A stretch of 64,000 bases of DNA from Caballeronia arvi. Its GTDB lineage: Bacteria > Pseudomonadota > Gammaproteobacteria > Burkholderiales > Burkholderiaceae. How positions within the stretch are numbered: the first letter of the stretch is position 1; the number at the start of each line of letters is the position of its first letter. The DNA lies in contig NZ_FCOM02000003.1 of the NCBI RefSeq assembly GCF_001544695.2, positions 62,001 through 126,000 on the forward strand. Direction: 5' to 3'. This document shows positions 18,499 through 26,669 of the stretch, piece after piece. The notes under the pieces are model-generated. The model was not told the DNA's origin. It made no database searches and saw only the letters and a list, made by a program, of their open reading frames with translations. Both the position numbers and the translations under genes were made by a program.

Positions 18499-20244
18499 AT
18501 GACTACCGTAACGCGGTCGTCCGATCTCGCTTGCGACGTGCTCGTGATCGGCTCGGGCGCCGGCGGCCTTTCGACGGCCATTACAGCGAAGAAGCAAGGG
18601 CTCGACGTGATCGTCGTCGAGAAAGAGGAATACTTCGGCGGCACGACCGCGTTCTCGGGCGGCGTGCTGTGGATCCCCGGCAATCGTCACGCGAAAGATG
18701 CGGGCATTCACGATACGCGCGATGCGGCCGTGCGCTATCTGCGCGGCGAAACCGGCGCGATGTACGACGAAGCCGCTGTCGATGCCTTCCTCGACAACGG
18801 TCCGCGCATGATCGATTTCTTCGAGCGCGAGACTTCGGTGAAGTTCTTGCCGACGCTCTATCCCGACTATCATCCCGATGCAGCGGGCGGTGTCGACGTG
18901 GGACGCTCCGTCGTAGCAAAGCCTTTCGATGCGCGCGAGCTGGGTCGTGACATCGCGCGCCTGCGTCCGCCGCTCAAGACGATCACGTTCATCGGCATGA
19001 TGTTCAATTCGTCGAGCGCCGATCTCAAGCATTTCTTCAACGCGACGAAATCGCTTGCGTCGGCGTGGTATGTCGCGAAGCGCCTCGCGAGTCATATCAG
19101 GGAACTCGCGCTTTATAGACGCGGCGTGCAGATCACGAGCGGCAATGCACTTGCCGCGCGTCTCGCCAAGTCTGCACTCGATCTCGGCATTCCGATTCAT
19201 ACGCGCACCGGAGCGAAAGAACTCGTCACGGTGAAAGGCCGCGTGACCGGCGCCATTGTCGTCGGCGATGGACGCGAGACGCGCATCACCGCGCGGCGCG
19301 GTGTCGTGCTGGCTTGCGGCGGTTTCTCGCACGATGTCGCGCGCATCGCGAAGGCTTATCCGCATGTGCGGCGCGGCGGCGAACACGTATCGCCGGTGCC
19401 CGCAGGCAATACTGGCGACGGCGCACGCATGGCCGAGCGCGTGGGCGGACGCGTCGATATCCGCTATCCGCAGCCCGCCGCATGGATGCCGGTCTCGCGC
19501 GTGCCGCTCAAAGACGGCAAATACGGCGTGTTTCCGCATCTGCTCGATCGCTACAAGCCGGGCGTGATCGGGGTGACGCGCGGCGGCGTGCGCTTCACCA
19601 ACGAATCGAACTCGTATCACGATGTCGGCGCAGCGATGATCGAAGCTTGCCGCGATGAAAAAGAAACGGCGATGTGGCTGATCTGCGATCACGCGACGAT
19701 CCGCAAGTATGGCCTCGGCTTCGCGAAGCCCGCGCCGATACCGCTCGGCGCTCATGTGAAAAGCGGCTATCTCGTCAAAGGCCGCACGCTGACGGAACTC
19801 GCGACGCGCGCGGGCATCGACGCCGCCGCGCTGGAAGCCACCGTGCGCGATTACAACCGCGATGCCGCGCAAGGCAAGGACGCCGCATTCGGCCGCGGCA
19901 CGACGTCGTTCAACCGCTATCTCGGCGATCCCGCGCACAAGCCGAATCCCTGCGTCGCGCCAATCGGCGATGGCCCGTATTACGCGCTCAAGGTCGTGAT
20001 GGGCGATCTCGGCACGTTCGACGGCATCGCAACGAATCCCCAAGGCCAGGTACTCGATGGCAGCGAGCCGATTCCGGGACTCTATGCCGTGGGCAACGAT
20101 CGCGCGAGCGTCATGGGCGGCAACTATCCCGGCGCAGGCATCACGCTCGGCCCGATCATGACATTCGGTTATCTCACCGGATTGCATCTCGCGGGCCGCA
20201 TCGACACACGCGCGAAAACCAGCGAACTGAGGAGCGCAGCATGA
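18499..20244 (+). CDS. FAD-dependent dehydrogenase, 3-ketosteroid-delta1-dehydrogenase-like
   Basis: A 581-residue flavoprotein of the FAD-binding-2/fumarate reductase superfamily. The N-terminal dinucleotide motif is VIGSGAGGLSTA, followed by the ribose-binding Glu (VVEKEEYFGGTTAFSGG), where GGTTAxSGG is typical of KstD-like enzymes. The C-terminal NYPGAGITLGP carries the Tyr and Gly of the keto-anchoring loop seen in KstD. The expected reaction is removal of hydrogen from adjacent carbons next to a carbonyl. Steroid genes are absent nearby, so another cyclic ketone may be the substrate. Its stop overlaps the next start (ATGA), so the pair is translationally coupled. Confidence 0.9.
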   Translation: MTTVTRSSDLACDVLVIGSGAGGLSTAITAKKQGLDVIVVEKEEYFGGTTAFSGGVLWIPGNRHAKDAGIHDTRDAAVRYLRGETGAMYDEAAVDAFLDNGPRMIDFFERETSVKFLPTLYPDYHPDAAGGVDVGRSVVAKPFDARELGRDIARLRPPLKTITFIGMMFNSSSADLKHFFNATKSLASAWYVAKRLASHIRELALYRRGVQITSGNALAARLAKSALDLGIPIHTRTGAKELVTVKGRVTGAIVVGDGRETRITARRGVVLACGGFSHDVARIAKAYPHVRRGGEHVSPVPAGNTGDGARMAERVGGRVDIRYPQPAAWMPVSRVPLKDGKYGVFPHLLDRYKPGVIGVTRGGVRFTNESNSYHDVGAAMIEACRDEKETAMWLICDHATIRKYGLGFAKPAPIPLGAHVKSGYLVKGRTLTELATRAGIDAAALEATVRDYNRDAAQGKDAAFGRGTTSFNRYLGDPAHKPNPCVAPIGDGPYYALKVVMGDLGTFDGIATNPQGQVLDGSEPIPGLYAVGNDRASVMGGNYPGAGITLGPIMTFGYLTGLHLAGRIDTRAKTSELRSAA

Positions 20245-20576
20245 GCAAGCCTTTCATCGATCATCGCATCTACACGATCAAGCCGCGCGGCATGGCCGAA
20301 TTCATCGATGTATTCGACCGTCTCGCCATGCCGATTCAGCTCAAGTACCTCGGCGCGCCCGTGGGCTTTTATATGAGCGATATCGGCGCGTTGAATCAGG
20401 TCGTGCATCTGTGGGGCTATGAAAGCATCGCGGATTACGACCAGCGGCGTACCGCACGCGACAACGATCCCGAATGGCCCGCTTATCTGCAGGCGTCGGC
20501 GCATCTCATCGTCGCGCAGGAGAGCCGCATCATCAGGCGCGTGGAGTTCAGGAGCCTTTCGCCCGCCGTACGCTGA
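20241..20576 (+). CDS. NIPSNAP family protein
   Basis: A 111-residue protein with the dimeric alpha-beta barrel look of the NIPSNAP family: the opening FIDHRIYTIKPRGMAEFID, then VGFYMSDIGALNQVVHLWGYES and a C-terminal region with RRIEF-like spacing (IIRRVEFRSL). It overlaps the flavoprotein stop codon by four bases and has GGAG upstream within that gene. NIPSNAP proteins often lie in catabolic operons with uncertain roles, probably binding hydrophobic or aromatic intermediates. I infer a helper role for the neighbouring dehydrogenases. Confidence 0.9.
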   Translation: MSKPFIDHRIYTIKPRGMAEFIDVFDRLAMPIQLKYLGAPVGFYMSDIGALNQVVHLWGYESIADYDQRRTARDNDPEWPAYLQASAHLIVAQESRIIRRVEFRSLSPAVR

Positions 20577-20655
20577 AGCGCGCGGCACATACAGCGGCAC
20601 AACGAAGGCCGCGACGCGCGATTGCTCATACATGATTCAATGGAGACATACCGGC

Positions 20656-22038
20656 ATGGAAAAGAACTTCGGGACCATCGAGGTCCAGAGCTACATCGAC
20701 GGCGAGCGCTTCTCGCCGTATCAGTGGATCATCCTGATCCTGTGCTTTCTCGTGGTGGCAGCCGATGGCTTCGATACCGCCGCGATCGGCTTCATCGCGC
20801 CATCGCTGATCGGTGACTGGGGCATCACACGCGCCGCATTGGGACCGGTGATGAGCGCGGCGCTCGTCGGTCTCGGCATCGGCGCGCTCGCGGCGGGACC
20901 GATCGCTGACCGCATCGGGCGCAAGGCCGTGCTTACGCTTTCGGTGTTCTTCTTCGGCGTATGGAGCCTCGCATCGGCGCATGCGACATCGGTCGAAGCG
21001 CTGACCGCGTGGCGCTTTCTCACCGGCCTCGGCCTGGGCGCGGCAATGCCCAATGCGGTCACGCTGATGTCCGAGTACGCACCGGCACGCAGCCGCGCGG
21101 TCGCCGTCAACACGATGTTCTGCGGCTTCTCCGTGGGCCTCTCGCTCGGCGGACTGTGCGCCGCATGGCTCATTCCGCATTTCGGCTGGCAGAGCGTGCT
21201 CGTCGCCGGCGGCATCGGCCCGATCGTGCTCACGGTGCTGCTGCTCTGCATGCTGCCCGAGTCCGCGCAGTTCATGGTCGTGAGAAAGCGCCCCGCCGAA
21301 AAGATCGCGCGTGTCTTGCGGCGCATCTCGAACGATGCGCGTCTCGCAGAAGGATCGCCGATCACGTTCACCTCCGCCGATACCCGCACGGGCAACGCCG
21401 GCAAGTCTTCGCTCGGACTCATCGTTTCGCGGCCCTATCGCTTCGGCACGTCGATGCTGTGGCTCGCCTACTTCATGGGCCTGATGATCTTCTATCTGCT
21501 GACCAACTGGCTGCCGACGCTCTTCAGGGACGCGGGCTTCTCCGCCGAACGCGCGGCGCTCACGACATCGCTCTTTCCGCTCGGCGGCATTCTCGGCAAC
21601 CTGTGTCTCGGCTGGGTGATGGACAAGGCCAACCCGCGGCGCGTCAACGCGTGCGCCTACGTGCTCGCGGCGGCGCTCGTGCTCACGATCGGACGCGGCG
21701 TATCGGATCAGCTCTGGCTCGCCGTGCTGATCTTCCTGACCGGCACCGCGGTGACGAGCGCGGTCACGTCGATGTCGGCGCTCGCAGCATCGTTCTATCC
21801 GACGCGAAGCCGCGCAACGGGCGTCGCATGGATGCTCGGCATCGGGCGCATGGGCGCGGTCGCGGGCGCGATGACGGGCGGTCTCCTGATGAGCATGGGC
21901 CTGCAATTCGGCGCAGTCTTCACGCTGCTCTCGCTTCCCGCGTTCATTGCCGCGTTCGCGCTGGGCGCGTTGAGCCGGCGCGATACATCGGCTGAAGCAA
22001 ACGAACTCGATCAGGCTGCGCGCGTGCCTGTCGAATGA
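20656..22038 (+). CDS. MFS transporter, aromatic acid:H+ symporter (AAHS) type
   Basis: A 460-residue protein with twelve hydrophobic segments. The family signature for aromatic acid symporters is visible: the first-helix acidic motif ADGFDTAAIGFIAPSL (the DGxD-type pattern) and the loop 2-3 motif GPIADRIGRK. The start is ATG 20656, with GGAGACATACCGGC upstream; longer readings have no support. It closes the plus-strand cassette of SDR, KstD-like enzyme and NIPSNAP, so it likely imports the acid those enzymes degrade. Its stop directly abuts the convergent ohr stop. Confidence 0.9.
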   Translation: MEKNFGTIEVQSYIDGERFSPYQWIILILCFLVVAADGFDTAAIGFIAPSLIGDWGITRAALGPVMSAALVGLGIGALAAGPIADRIGRKAVLTLSVFFFGVWSLASAHATSVEALTAWRFLTGLGLGAAMPNAVTLMSEYAPARSRAVAVNTMFCGFSVGLSLGGLCAAWLIPHFGWQSVLVAGGIGPIVLTVLLLCMLPESAQFMVVRKRPAEKIARVLRRISNDARLAEGSPITFTSADTRTGNAGKSSLGLIVSRPYRFGTSMLWLAYFMGLMIFYLLTNWLPTLFRDAGFSAERAALTTSLFPLGGILGNLCLGWVMDKANPRRVNACAYVLAAALVLTIGRGVSDQLWLAVLIFLTGTAVTSAVTSMSALAASFYPTRSRATGVAWMLGIGRMGAVAGAMTGGLLMSMGLQFGAVFTLLSLPAFIAAFALGALSRRDTSAEANELDQAARVPVE

Positions 22039-22536
22039 TCACGGCATGTCGAGCGAAACGCTGTTCGCAATGCCCTTGCGCATCATCTTCGTGTACGGGC
22101 AGAAGCGTTCCGTGTTGCGCACGAGTTCTTCTGCCACCGCGCGTTCGACGCCAGGCATCTGCACGCGCGTGCGCGCGGTGAGAAGGAAGAGGCCATCCAT
22201 TGGATCGCGGGCGAATTCGATCGTGACAGCGACGCTCGCGCCCTTCACCGCGATGCCCGCGCGTTCCGCCAGCAAAACCAGCGCGCCATGAAAGCACGCC
22301 GCATAGCCCGCGGCGAACAACTGCTCCGGATTCGTGCCGCCGCCGGGGCCGCCGAGCGCTTCGGGCATGCGCAGGTCGATGTCGAGATTGCCGTCGTCGG
22401 AGCGGGCCACGCCCGAGGCGCGGCCATGACCCGCATCGCCGCCGGTGACGGTGACGGTCGTCGCATACAGCGGTTTGACGTCGTTGCCTCGATACTTGTC
22501 GAGCAGGCTGACGGGCGGCGGAACGAGCGGCTCCAT
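22039..22536 (-). CDS. Organic hydroperoxide resistance protein, Ohr/OsmC family
   Basis: A 165-residue peroxidase of the Ohr branch. The two redox cysteines are in place: Cys81 in YAACFHGAL and Cys146 in RFCPYTK. Between the N-terminal strand (VKPLYATTVTVTGGDAGHGRASG) and the LDIDLRMP segment the spacing is standard. Ohr reduces organic and fatty-acid hydroperoxides at the expense of lipoyl proteins. The N-terminus is about 20 residues longer than typical Ohr. GAGGAGG precedes ATG 22536. It is the last gene of the ECF41-led minus-strand cluster, 37 bases downstream of the NAD(P)-binding gene. Confidence 0.92.
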   Translation of the reverse strand: MEPLVPPPVSLLDKYRGNDVKPLYATTVTVTGGDAGHGRASGVARSDDGNLDIDLRMPEALGGPGGGTNPEQLFAAGYAACFHGALVLLAERAGIAVKGASVAVTIEFARDPMDGLFLLTARTRVQMPGVERAVAEELVRNTERFCPYTKMMRKGIANSVSLDMP

Positions 22537-22573
22537 ATTGGCCTCCTCTGCAAGCGATGACGACGATGATCGC

Positions 22574-23341
22574 TCAGTGCGCCGCTTGTGGCTGGCTCTG
22601 GCTTTGCCTGAACCAAGCATCGAAGTCCACTGCGCCGAGATGTGCCTGTGCGCCGGGAAGCAGCGTATCGGCCGCGAGCCGTGCGCCGAAGTAGAGCGCG
22701 TCATCGTCGGCGACGACCGTGCGTGCATCGCCCGTCGCACTGAAATAACGCTGCATCAGATCGGAAAGTCGCGACTTCTCCGGACCCGCGATTTCGACGA
22801 TGCCGTTCACCGGCGCATTCACGGCATGGTCGGCGACAGCGATGGCGACATCATCGGATGCGATCGGCTGGATATACGCGCCCGACAGATGCACTGCGTT
22901 CTCGTTGGCGCTCGCTTTCGCGATGCCGCCGAGAAACTCGAAGAACTGCGTCGATTGAACGATCGTGTACGGCACGCCCGATGCGCGGATCAGCTTCTCT
23001 TGCGCGATCTTGCCGCGGAAATAGCCGCTTTGCGCGAGACGATCCGTGCCGACGACCGACAGCGCCACATGATGCGCGACGCCCGCTGCCTTCTCCGCTG
23101 CAAACAGATTGCGCCCCGACGTCTCGAAGAATTCGAGCACCGCCTGGTCTTCGAACGAAGGTGAATTCGCTACGTCGACGACCACGCGCGCGTCTTGCAG
23201 CGCTTCTTTCAGGCCTTTGCCCGTTATCGTATCGACGCCCAATGCCGGCGATGCCGCGATCACTTCATGTCCGCGTGCCCGCAAATTGCTCACGACCTTG
23301 CTGCCGATAAGTCCGCTGCCGCCGATCACTACGATCTTCAT
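22574..23341 (-). CDS. NAD(P)-binding atypical SDR (NmrA/epimerase-like)
   Basis: A 255-residue protein of the atypical short-chain dehydrogenase group. It opens MKIVVIGGSGLIGSKVV, a GGxGxIG-type NADP site, and later has VALSVVGTDRL and SGVPYTIVQSTQFFEF, the standard pattern of NmrA/YwnB-like sugar epimerase relatives. No YxxxK pair is obvious, as in many NmrA-like proteins, so it may be a redox sensor or a quinone or flavonoid reductase. The start at ATG 23341 has GGAG upstream. It sits between LysR and Ohr in the minus-strand cluster. Confidence 0.88.
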   Translation of the reverse strand: MKIVVIGGSGLIGSKVVSNLRARGHEVIAASPALGVDTITGKGLKEALQDARVVVDVANSPSFEDQAVLEFFETSGRNLFAAEKAAGVAHHVALSVVGTDRLAQSGYFRGKIAQEKLIRASGVPYTIVQSTQFFEFLGGIAKASANENAVHLSGAYIQPIASDDVAIAVADHAVNAPVNGIVEIAGPEKSRLSDLMQRYFSATGDARTVVADDDALYFGARLAADTLLPGAQAHLGAVDFDAWFRQSQSQPQAAH

Positions 23342-23443
23342 GGTTTTCTCCTTTGAGCGATACGCCTGAACGTATCGTAGGTGTGCGCGTACGCATCCGG
23401 TAGCGCCGTTACCGGATGCGCCGTGTTGCCTTCCAGGCATCAA

Positions 23444-24451
23444 TCAATCGACGGGCATCAGCGCCGCCGCGCTCTTGTTCGTGATCGTCGTGTTCAGGCA
23501 ATGCAAATCGAGCGCACGCGCGTGCTCCGTCATGTAATCGACGAAGACGCGCACGCGCGCGGGCAAATGCTTGCGGCTGAGATAACAGAGATAGTGGCCG
23601 CCATCGTCGGGCGCATGTTGAGCGAGACACATGAGCAGCCGCCCGGCCTTCACTGCATCGCACACGAGATACGCGGGCAGTTGCGCAATGCCCTGCCCGT
23701 CGAGCACCGCTTGCAGCATCAGATCGATATCGTTAAACGTTTGCCGCGCGGCGGGCGCGCGCTTCTGCGCGACGCCATCGACCTTGAATTCCCAGTCGGC
23801 GATGCGCCCGCTCGATGTGCGCAGATTGATGCAGCGATGCTTGCCCAGATCGTCGATACGGCGAGGCAGGCCATGCTCGCACGCATAGTGCGGCGACGCG
23901 CACACGATCATCTGCATCGGGATCAACTGCTTCGCGACGACTTCGCTGTCTTCCATATGACCGTCGCGAAACGCGACATCGACGCGCTCCGCCGTGAAAT
24001 CGCATGGACGGTCATTGAGCAGGAGTTCGAGCGCGATGTCGGGATAGCGCGCATTGAAGCCGGCCAGAAGCGGCGCGACGACCTTGCGGCCGAAGCCCGG
24101 CGTCGATGCGATGCGCAAGTGTCCGCGCGGCGGCCCGTTGCGTAGCTCGCGCATGTCTTCGAGCGCCTGCACGATGCGCTCCACGCCCGGCTGGCAGTTC
24201 TTGTAGAAGAGCTCGCCCTCGCGCGTAAGCGACGTGCTGCGCGTCGTGCGCAGAAAGAGACGCGCATCGAGCTGTGCTTCGAGCTTCTGCACGTTGCGGC
24301 TGACGGCGGAACGGCCGATGCCGAGGCGATCGCTCGCTTTCGCGAAGCTGCCCTCATTGGCGACGGCCAGAAACGAAACGACGCCCGCATAGCTCGTCGC
24401 GAAGCTATAAGCGAGCGAGTCGTCGGAATGGAACGCAAGGTCTGATGGCAT
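23444..24451 (-). CDS. LysR-family transcriptional regulator
   Basis: A 335-residue regulator. The N-terminal winged helix-turn-helix (FLAVANEGSFAKASDRLGIGRSAVSRNVQKLE, residues about 27-60) begins after a 25-residue extension. A LysR substrate-binding domain follows (GHLRIASTPGFGRKVVAPLL onward). The subgroup resembles CrgA/DhcR-like Burkholderia regulators. It lies inside the minus-strand ECF41 cluster, between the cupin gene and the NAD(P)-binding gene, and all gaps here are about 100 bases or less. It could act on its own operon. No clear ribosome binding site is seen upstream of ATG 24451, but no better start exists. Confidence 0.9.
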   Translation of the reverse strand: MPSDLAFHSDDSLAYSFATSYAGVVSFLAVANEGSFAKASDRLGIGRSAVSRNVQKLEAQLDARLFLRTTRSTSLTREGELFYKNCQPGVERIVQALEDMRELRNGPPRGHLRIASTPGFGRKVVAPLLAGFNARYPDIALELLLNDRPCDFTAERVDVAFRDGHMEDSEVVAKQLIPMQMIVCASPHYACEHGLPRRIDDLGKHRCINLRTSSGRIADWEFKVDGVAQKRAPAARQTFNDIDLMLQAVLDGQGIAQLPAYLVCDAVKAGRLLMCLAQHAPDDGGHYLCYLSRKHLPARVRVFVDYMTEHARALDLHCLNTTITNKSAAALMPVD

Positions 24452-24550
24452 GGCGGCACGAAGCGTAGTGGCTCTATCTCACTAGACGTTCGTGCCGCGG
24501 CGTTTGTGACGCGCCAATGCAAAAAAATTTTCTGCGCGTCACGCTTTCGC

Positions 24551-24958
24551 TCATTGCACCGGCGTCAGAACCGGTTTGCCCTTGTCCTTCAGAAGCAGCA
24601 CGATGAACTTCGCGCGCTTCGTGTTGCTTGCGTTGCGGCCCACCGTGTGGATATCGTCGGGGCCTTCATAGAAGGTGTCGCCAGGCTTGAGCGTCACGGC
24701 CTTGCCGCCCTTGACCTGCATGACGATCGAGCCTTCGATCACATAGAGGTAGGCGTGCGCATCGTGACGATGCACCGGATCGACCGCGCCCGGCGGATAT
24801 TCCACGCTGATCATCAGCGCTTCCTTGCCGGGATATTCGGGAAGCGGCTTCGTCATGAGTTCCTTGACGATGGCCTCCGGCGCGGCCTGCGCCGTGTTCG
24901 CGGCGAGCGCCGCACATCCGACGGCGAGCGCCAGTCCCACGCGTTTGATGCTGTGCAT
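24551..24958 (-). CDS. Exported cupin-domain protein
   Basis: A 135-residue single-domain cupin with a signal peptide (MHSIKRVGLALAVGCAALAANTAQA), so likely periplasmic. The first cupin motif is degenerate but keeps two metal-ligand His residues (DPVHRHDAHAYLYVIEGS), and the second motif retains GDTFYEGPDDIHTVGRN. A small exported cupin next to a carboxymuconolactone decarboxylase-like gene is a common pairing in proteobacteria. The function is unknown; quercetinase-like or stress roles have been suggested for relatives. The start has CGGAGGACC upstream. It is 39 bases from the CMD gene. Confidence 0.88.
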   Translation of the reverse strand: MHSIKRVGLALAVGCAALAANTAQAAPEAIVKELMTKPLPEYPGKEALMISVEYPPGAVDPVHRHDAHAYLYVIEGSIVMQVKGGKAVTLKPGDTFYEGPDDIHTVGRNASNTKRAKFIVLLLKDKGKPVLTPVQ

Positions 24959-24997
24959 GATCGGTCCTCCGTTGAGCGAATGACGGCGCCAAAGCGC

Positions 24998-25477
24998 TTA
25001 CGACAGGTTCGCCTTGTCGAGCCCGAACACCTTGTCGGACGAGCCCGGCACCGTCTGGAACGCGACATTCGCGCGATTCCATCCGTTGATTTCGATGATG
25101 ATGTAAGTCAGGTCCGACAGCTCCTTCTCCGAAAACTGCTCGCGCACGCGTGCAAAGAGTTCGTCGGGCACGCCATGCTCGGGCAAGCGCGTCAGCACTT
25201 CGGTCCACGCCAGCGCGGCGCGTTCGCGCGACGAGAACAGCGTCGATTCACGCCAGATCGCGACGTGATGCGTGCGCAGCTCGCGCTCGCCGTGAATCTT
25301 CGCTTCCTTCACGTGCATATCGACGCAGAAAGCGCAGCCATTCATCTGCGACGCGCGCAGCGTCACGAGATCGCGCGTCGACTGCTCGATCGAGCACTCC
25401 TTCACCGCCTGGCTGAACTCATAGAACTTCTTGAACAGTTCCGGCGATTGTTGAATGTAGTTGATTCGTTGCGTCAT
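24998..25477 (-). CDS. Carboxymuconolactone decarboxylase family protein (AhpD-like)
   Basis: A 159-residue all-helical protein of the CMD/AhpD family. The redox or metal motif CAFCVDMH carries Cys48, Cys51 and His55, the arrangement used for alkyl-hydroperoxidase activity. The region RDLVTLRASQMNGC and the late ELSDLTYIIIEINGWNRANVAFQ are family hallmarks. It lies immediately downstream of the ECF41 sigma gene (122-base gap), which matches the known conserved ECF41 neighbourhood of CMD, oxidoreductase and epimerase genes. It probably scavenges peroxides or handles a stress metabolite. Confidence 0.91.
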   Translation of the reverse strand: MTQRINYIQQSPELFKKFYEFSQAVKECSIEQSTRDLVTLRASQMNGCAFCVDMHVKEAKIHGERELRTHHVAIWRESTLFSSRERAALAWTEVLTRLPEHGVPDELFARVREQFSEKELSDLTYIIIEINGWNRANVAFQTVPGSSDKVFGLDKANLS

Positions 25478-25599
25478 GATGACTCCATGCGTGGTGGGTG
25501 TTCGGCATGGCTGTCATCGTAGGGTCGAATACCGTCTCCCGGTAGACGCGCGCACGTGCGCACGCTGTTGCCTCGCACGCATCAATCGCCTGCGATTCG

Positions 25600-26481
25600 T
25601 TACACGCTGCCGTAGAGCGCCGCGATGCGCTTCAGCTTCTCAGGATTGCGCTGCACCTGGATGCGCACGATGCGCTCGTCTTCGATCTCATACGTCTGCG
25701 CGGATTCGAGCTTGCCCTCGATGAAGCGCAAAAGCGCCCATTGTTCATTGAGCATGACGAGCTCGAAACGCGCGCCCTTGCCATAACGCATATGCGCCGC
25801 ATAGAAAAGCTGCGCGATGCGCTTGCCGCCCAGAAGCGGCTTCGGGAAGCTCGGCACGCGGCCGCCGCCATCGCCGACGAGCGACGCGTCTTCCGCGAGC
25901 ATCGCGTGAATCGCAGCGAAATCGCCGAGTTCGATCGCACGCGCGAAGGTATGCAGCACACGCCGATGAATCTCGCGCGGCACCGAACGGCGTGGACGCG
26001 CCTCGCGCAATTGCGCTTTCGCGCGGCTCACGAGCTGACGGCACGCGGCCTCCGTCTTGCCGATGATATTCGCGACTTCCGGGTAATCCGCATCGAAGAC
26101 TTCGCGCAGCAGAAACGCCGCGCGCGCCTCGGGCGTCAGACGTTCGAGCAATATCAGAAACGCGACGGACACGTCGTCCGCGTGCTCCGTGACCTCTTCG
26201 GGCGTCGCGGGCGGCTCGGTGATCTGCGGCTCGGGCAGCCAGATGCCCAGGTAATGCTCGCGCTGCACTTTCGCCGCGCGCAGGCGGTCGATCGAATGGC
26301 GCGTGGTCACGGAGACGAGCCAGGCTTCCGCATTGTCGATCGCATCGCGCGCCGCCGCGTGCCAGCGAAGCCACACATCCTGCACGATGTCTTCGGCTTC
26401 CGCGACCGAGCCGAGCATCCGATACGCGATGCCCTGCAAGCGCGGGCGCAAGCGGTCGAATTCGCGCGTGGCGTCATCCAT
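25600..26481 (-). CDS. ECF41-group RNA polymerase sigma factor (SigJ-like)
   Basis: About 293 residues. Sigma region 2 (DIVQDVWLRWHAA) and region 4 (DADYPEVANIIGKTEAACRQLVSRAKAQLR) are followed by a C-terminal SnoaL-like extension of about 120 residues. All three short motifs that define group ECF41 are readable: WLPEP in the linker (81-85), DGGGR in the extension (204-208) and NPEKL at the C-terminus (279-283). In this group the extension replaces a separate anti-sigma factor. I chose ATG 26481 with GAGG upstream; ATG 26520 adds 13 residues. The CMD gene directly downstream is the typical target. Confidence 0.93.
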   Translation of the reverse strand: MDDATREFDRLRPRLQGIAYRMLGSVAEAEDIVQDVWLRWHAAARDAIDNAEAWLVSVTTRHSIDRLRAAKVQREHYLGIWLPEPQITEPPATPEEVTEHADDVSVAFLILLERLTPEARAAFLLREVFDADYPEVANIIGKTEAACRQLVSRAKAQLREARPRRSVPREIHRRVLHTFARAIELGDFAAIHAMLAEDASLVGDGGGRVPSFPKPLLGGKRIAQLFYAAHMRYGKGARFELVMLNEQWALLRFIEGKLESAQTYEIEDERIVRIQVQRNPEKLKRIAALYGSV

Positions 26482-26669
26482 GAAAGCGAATCCTCGTTCG
26501 TTTGCGGGTTCAGAAGACATCGATTCGAAAGCTGCACAAAAGGTGAACGTATATTACGCGTGCGCGCACACGCGCGTATTAGTGGATGATCGCGACGATG
26601 CATCGAAAGATCTGAAAAATGCGGCCGTTAACCTCGATGGCCAGGCTCATACGCATCAATCCTTCATTC

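Noticed and set aside
18484-20187. 567-codon minus-strand frame antisense to the KstD-like gene
   Set aside because: Composition is typical of antisense frames in GC-rich DNA, and the flavoprotein motifs are on the plus strand.
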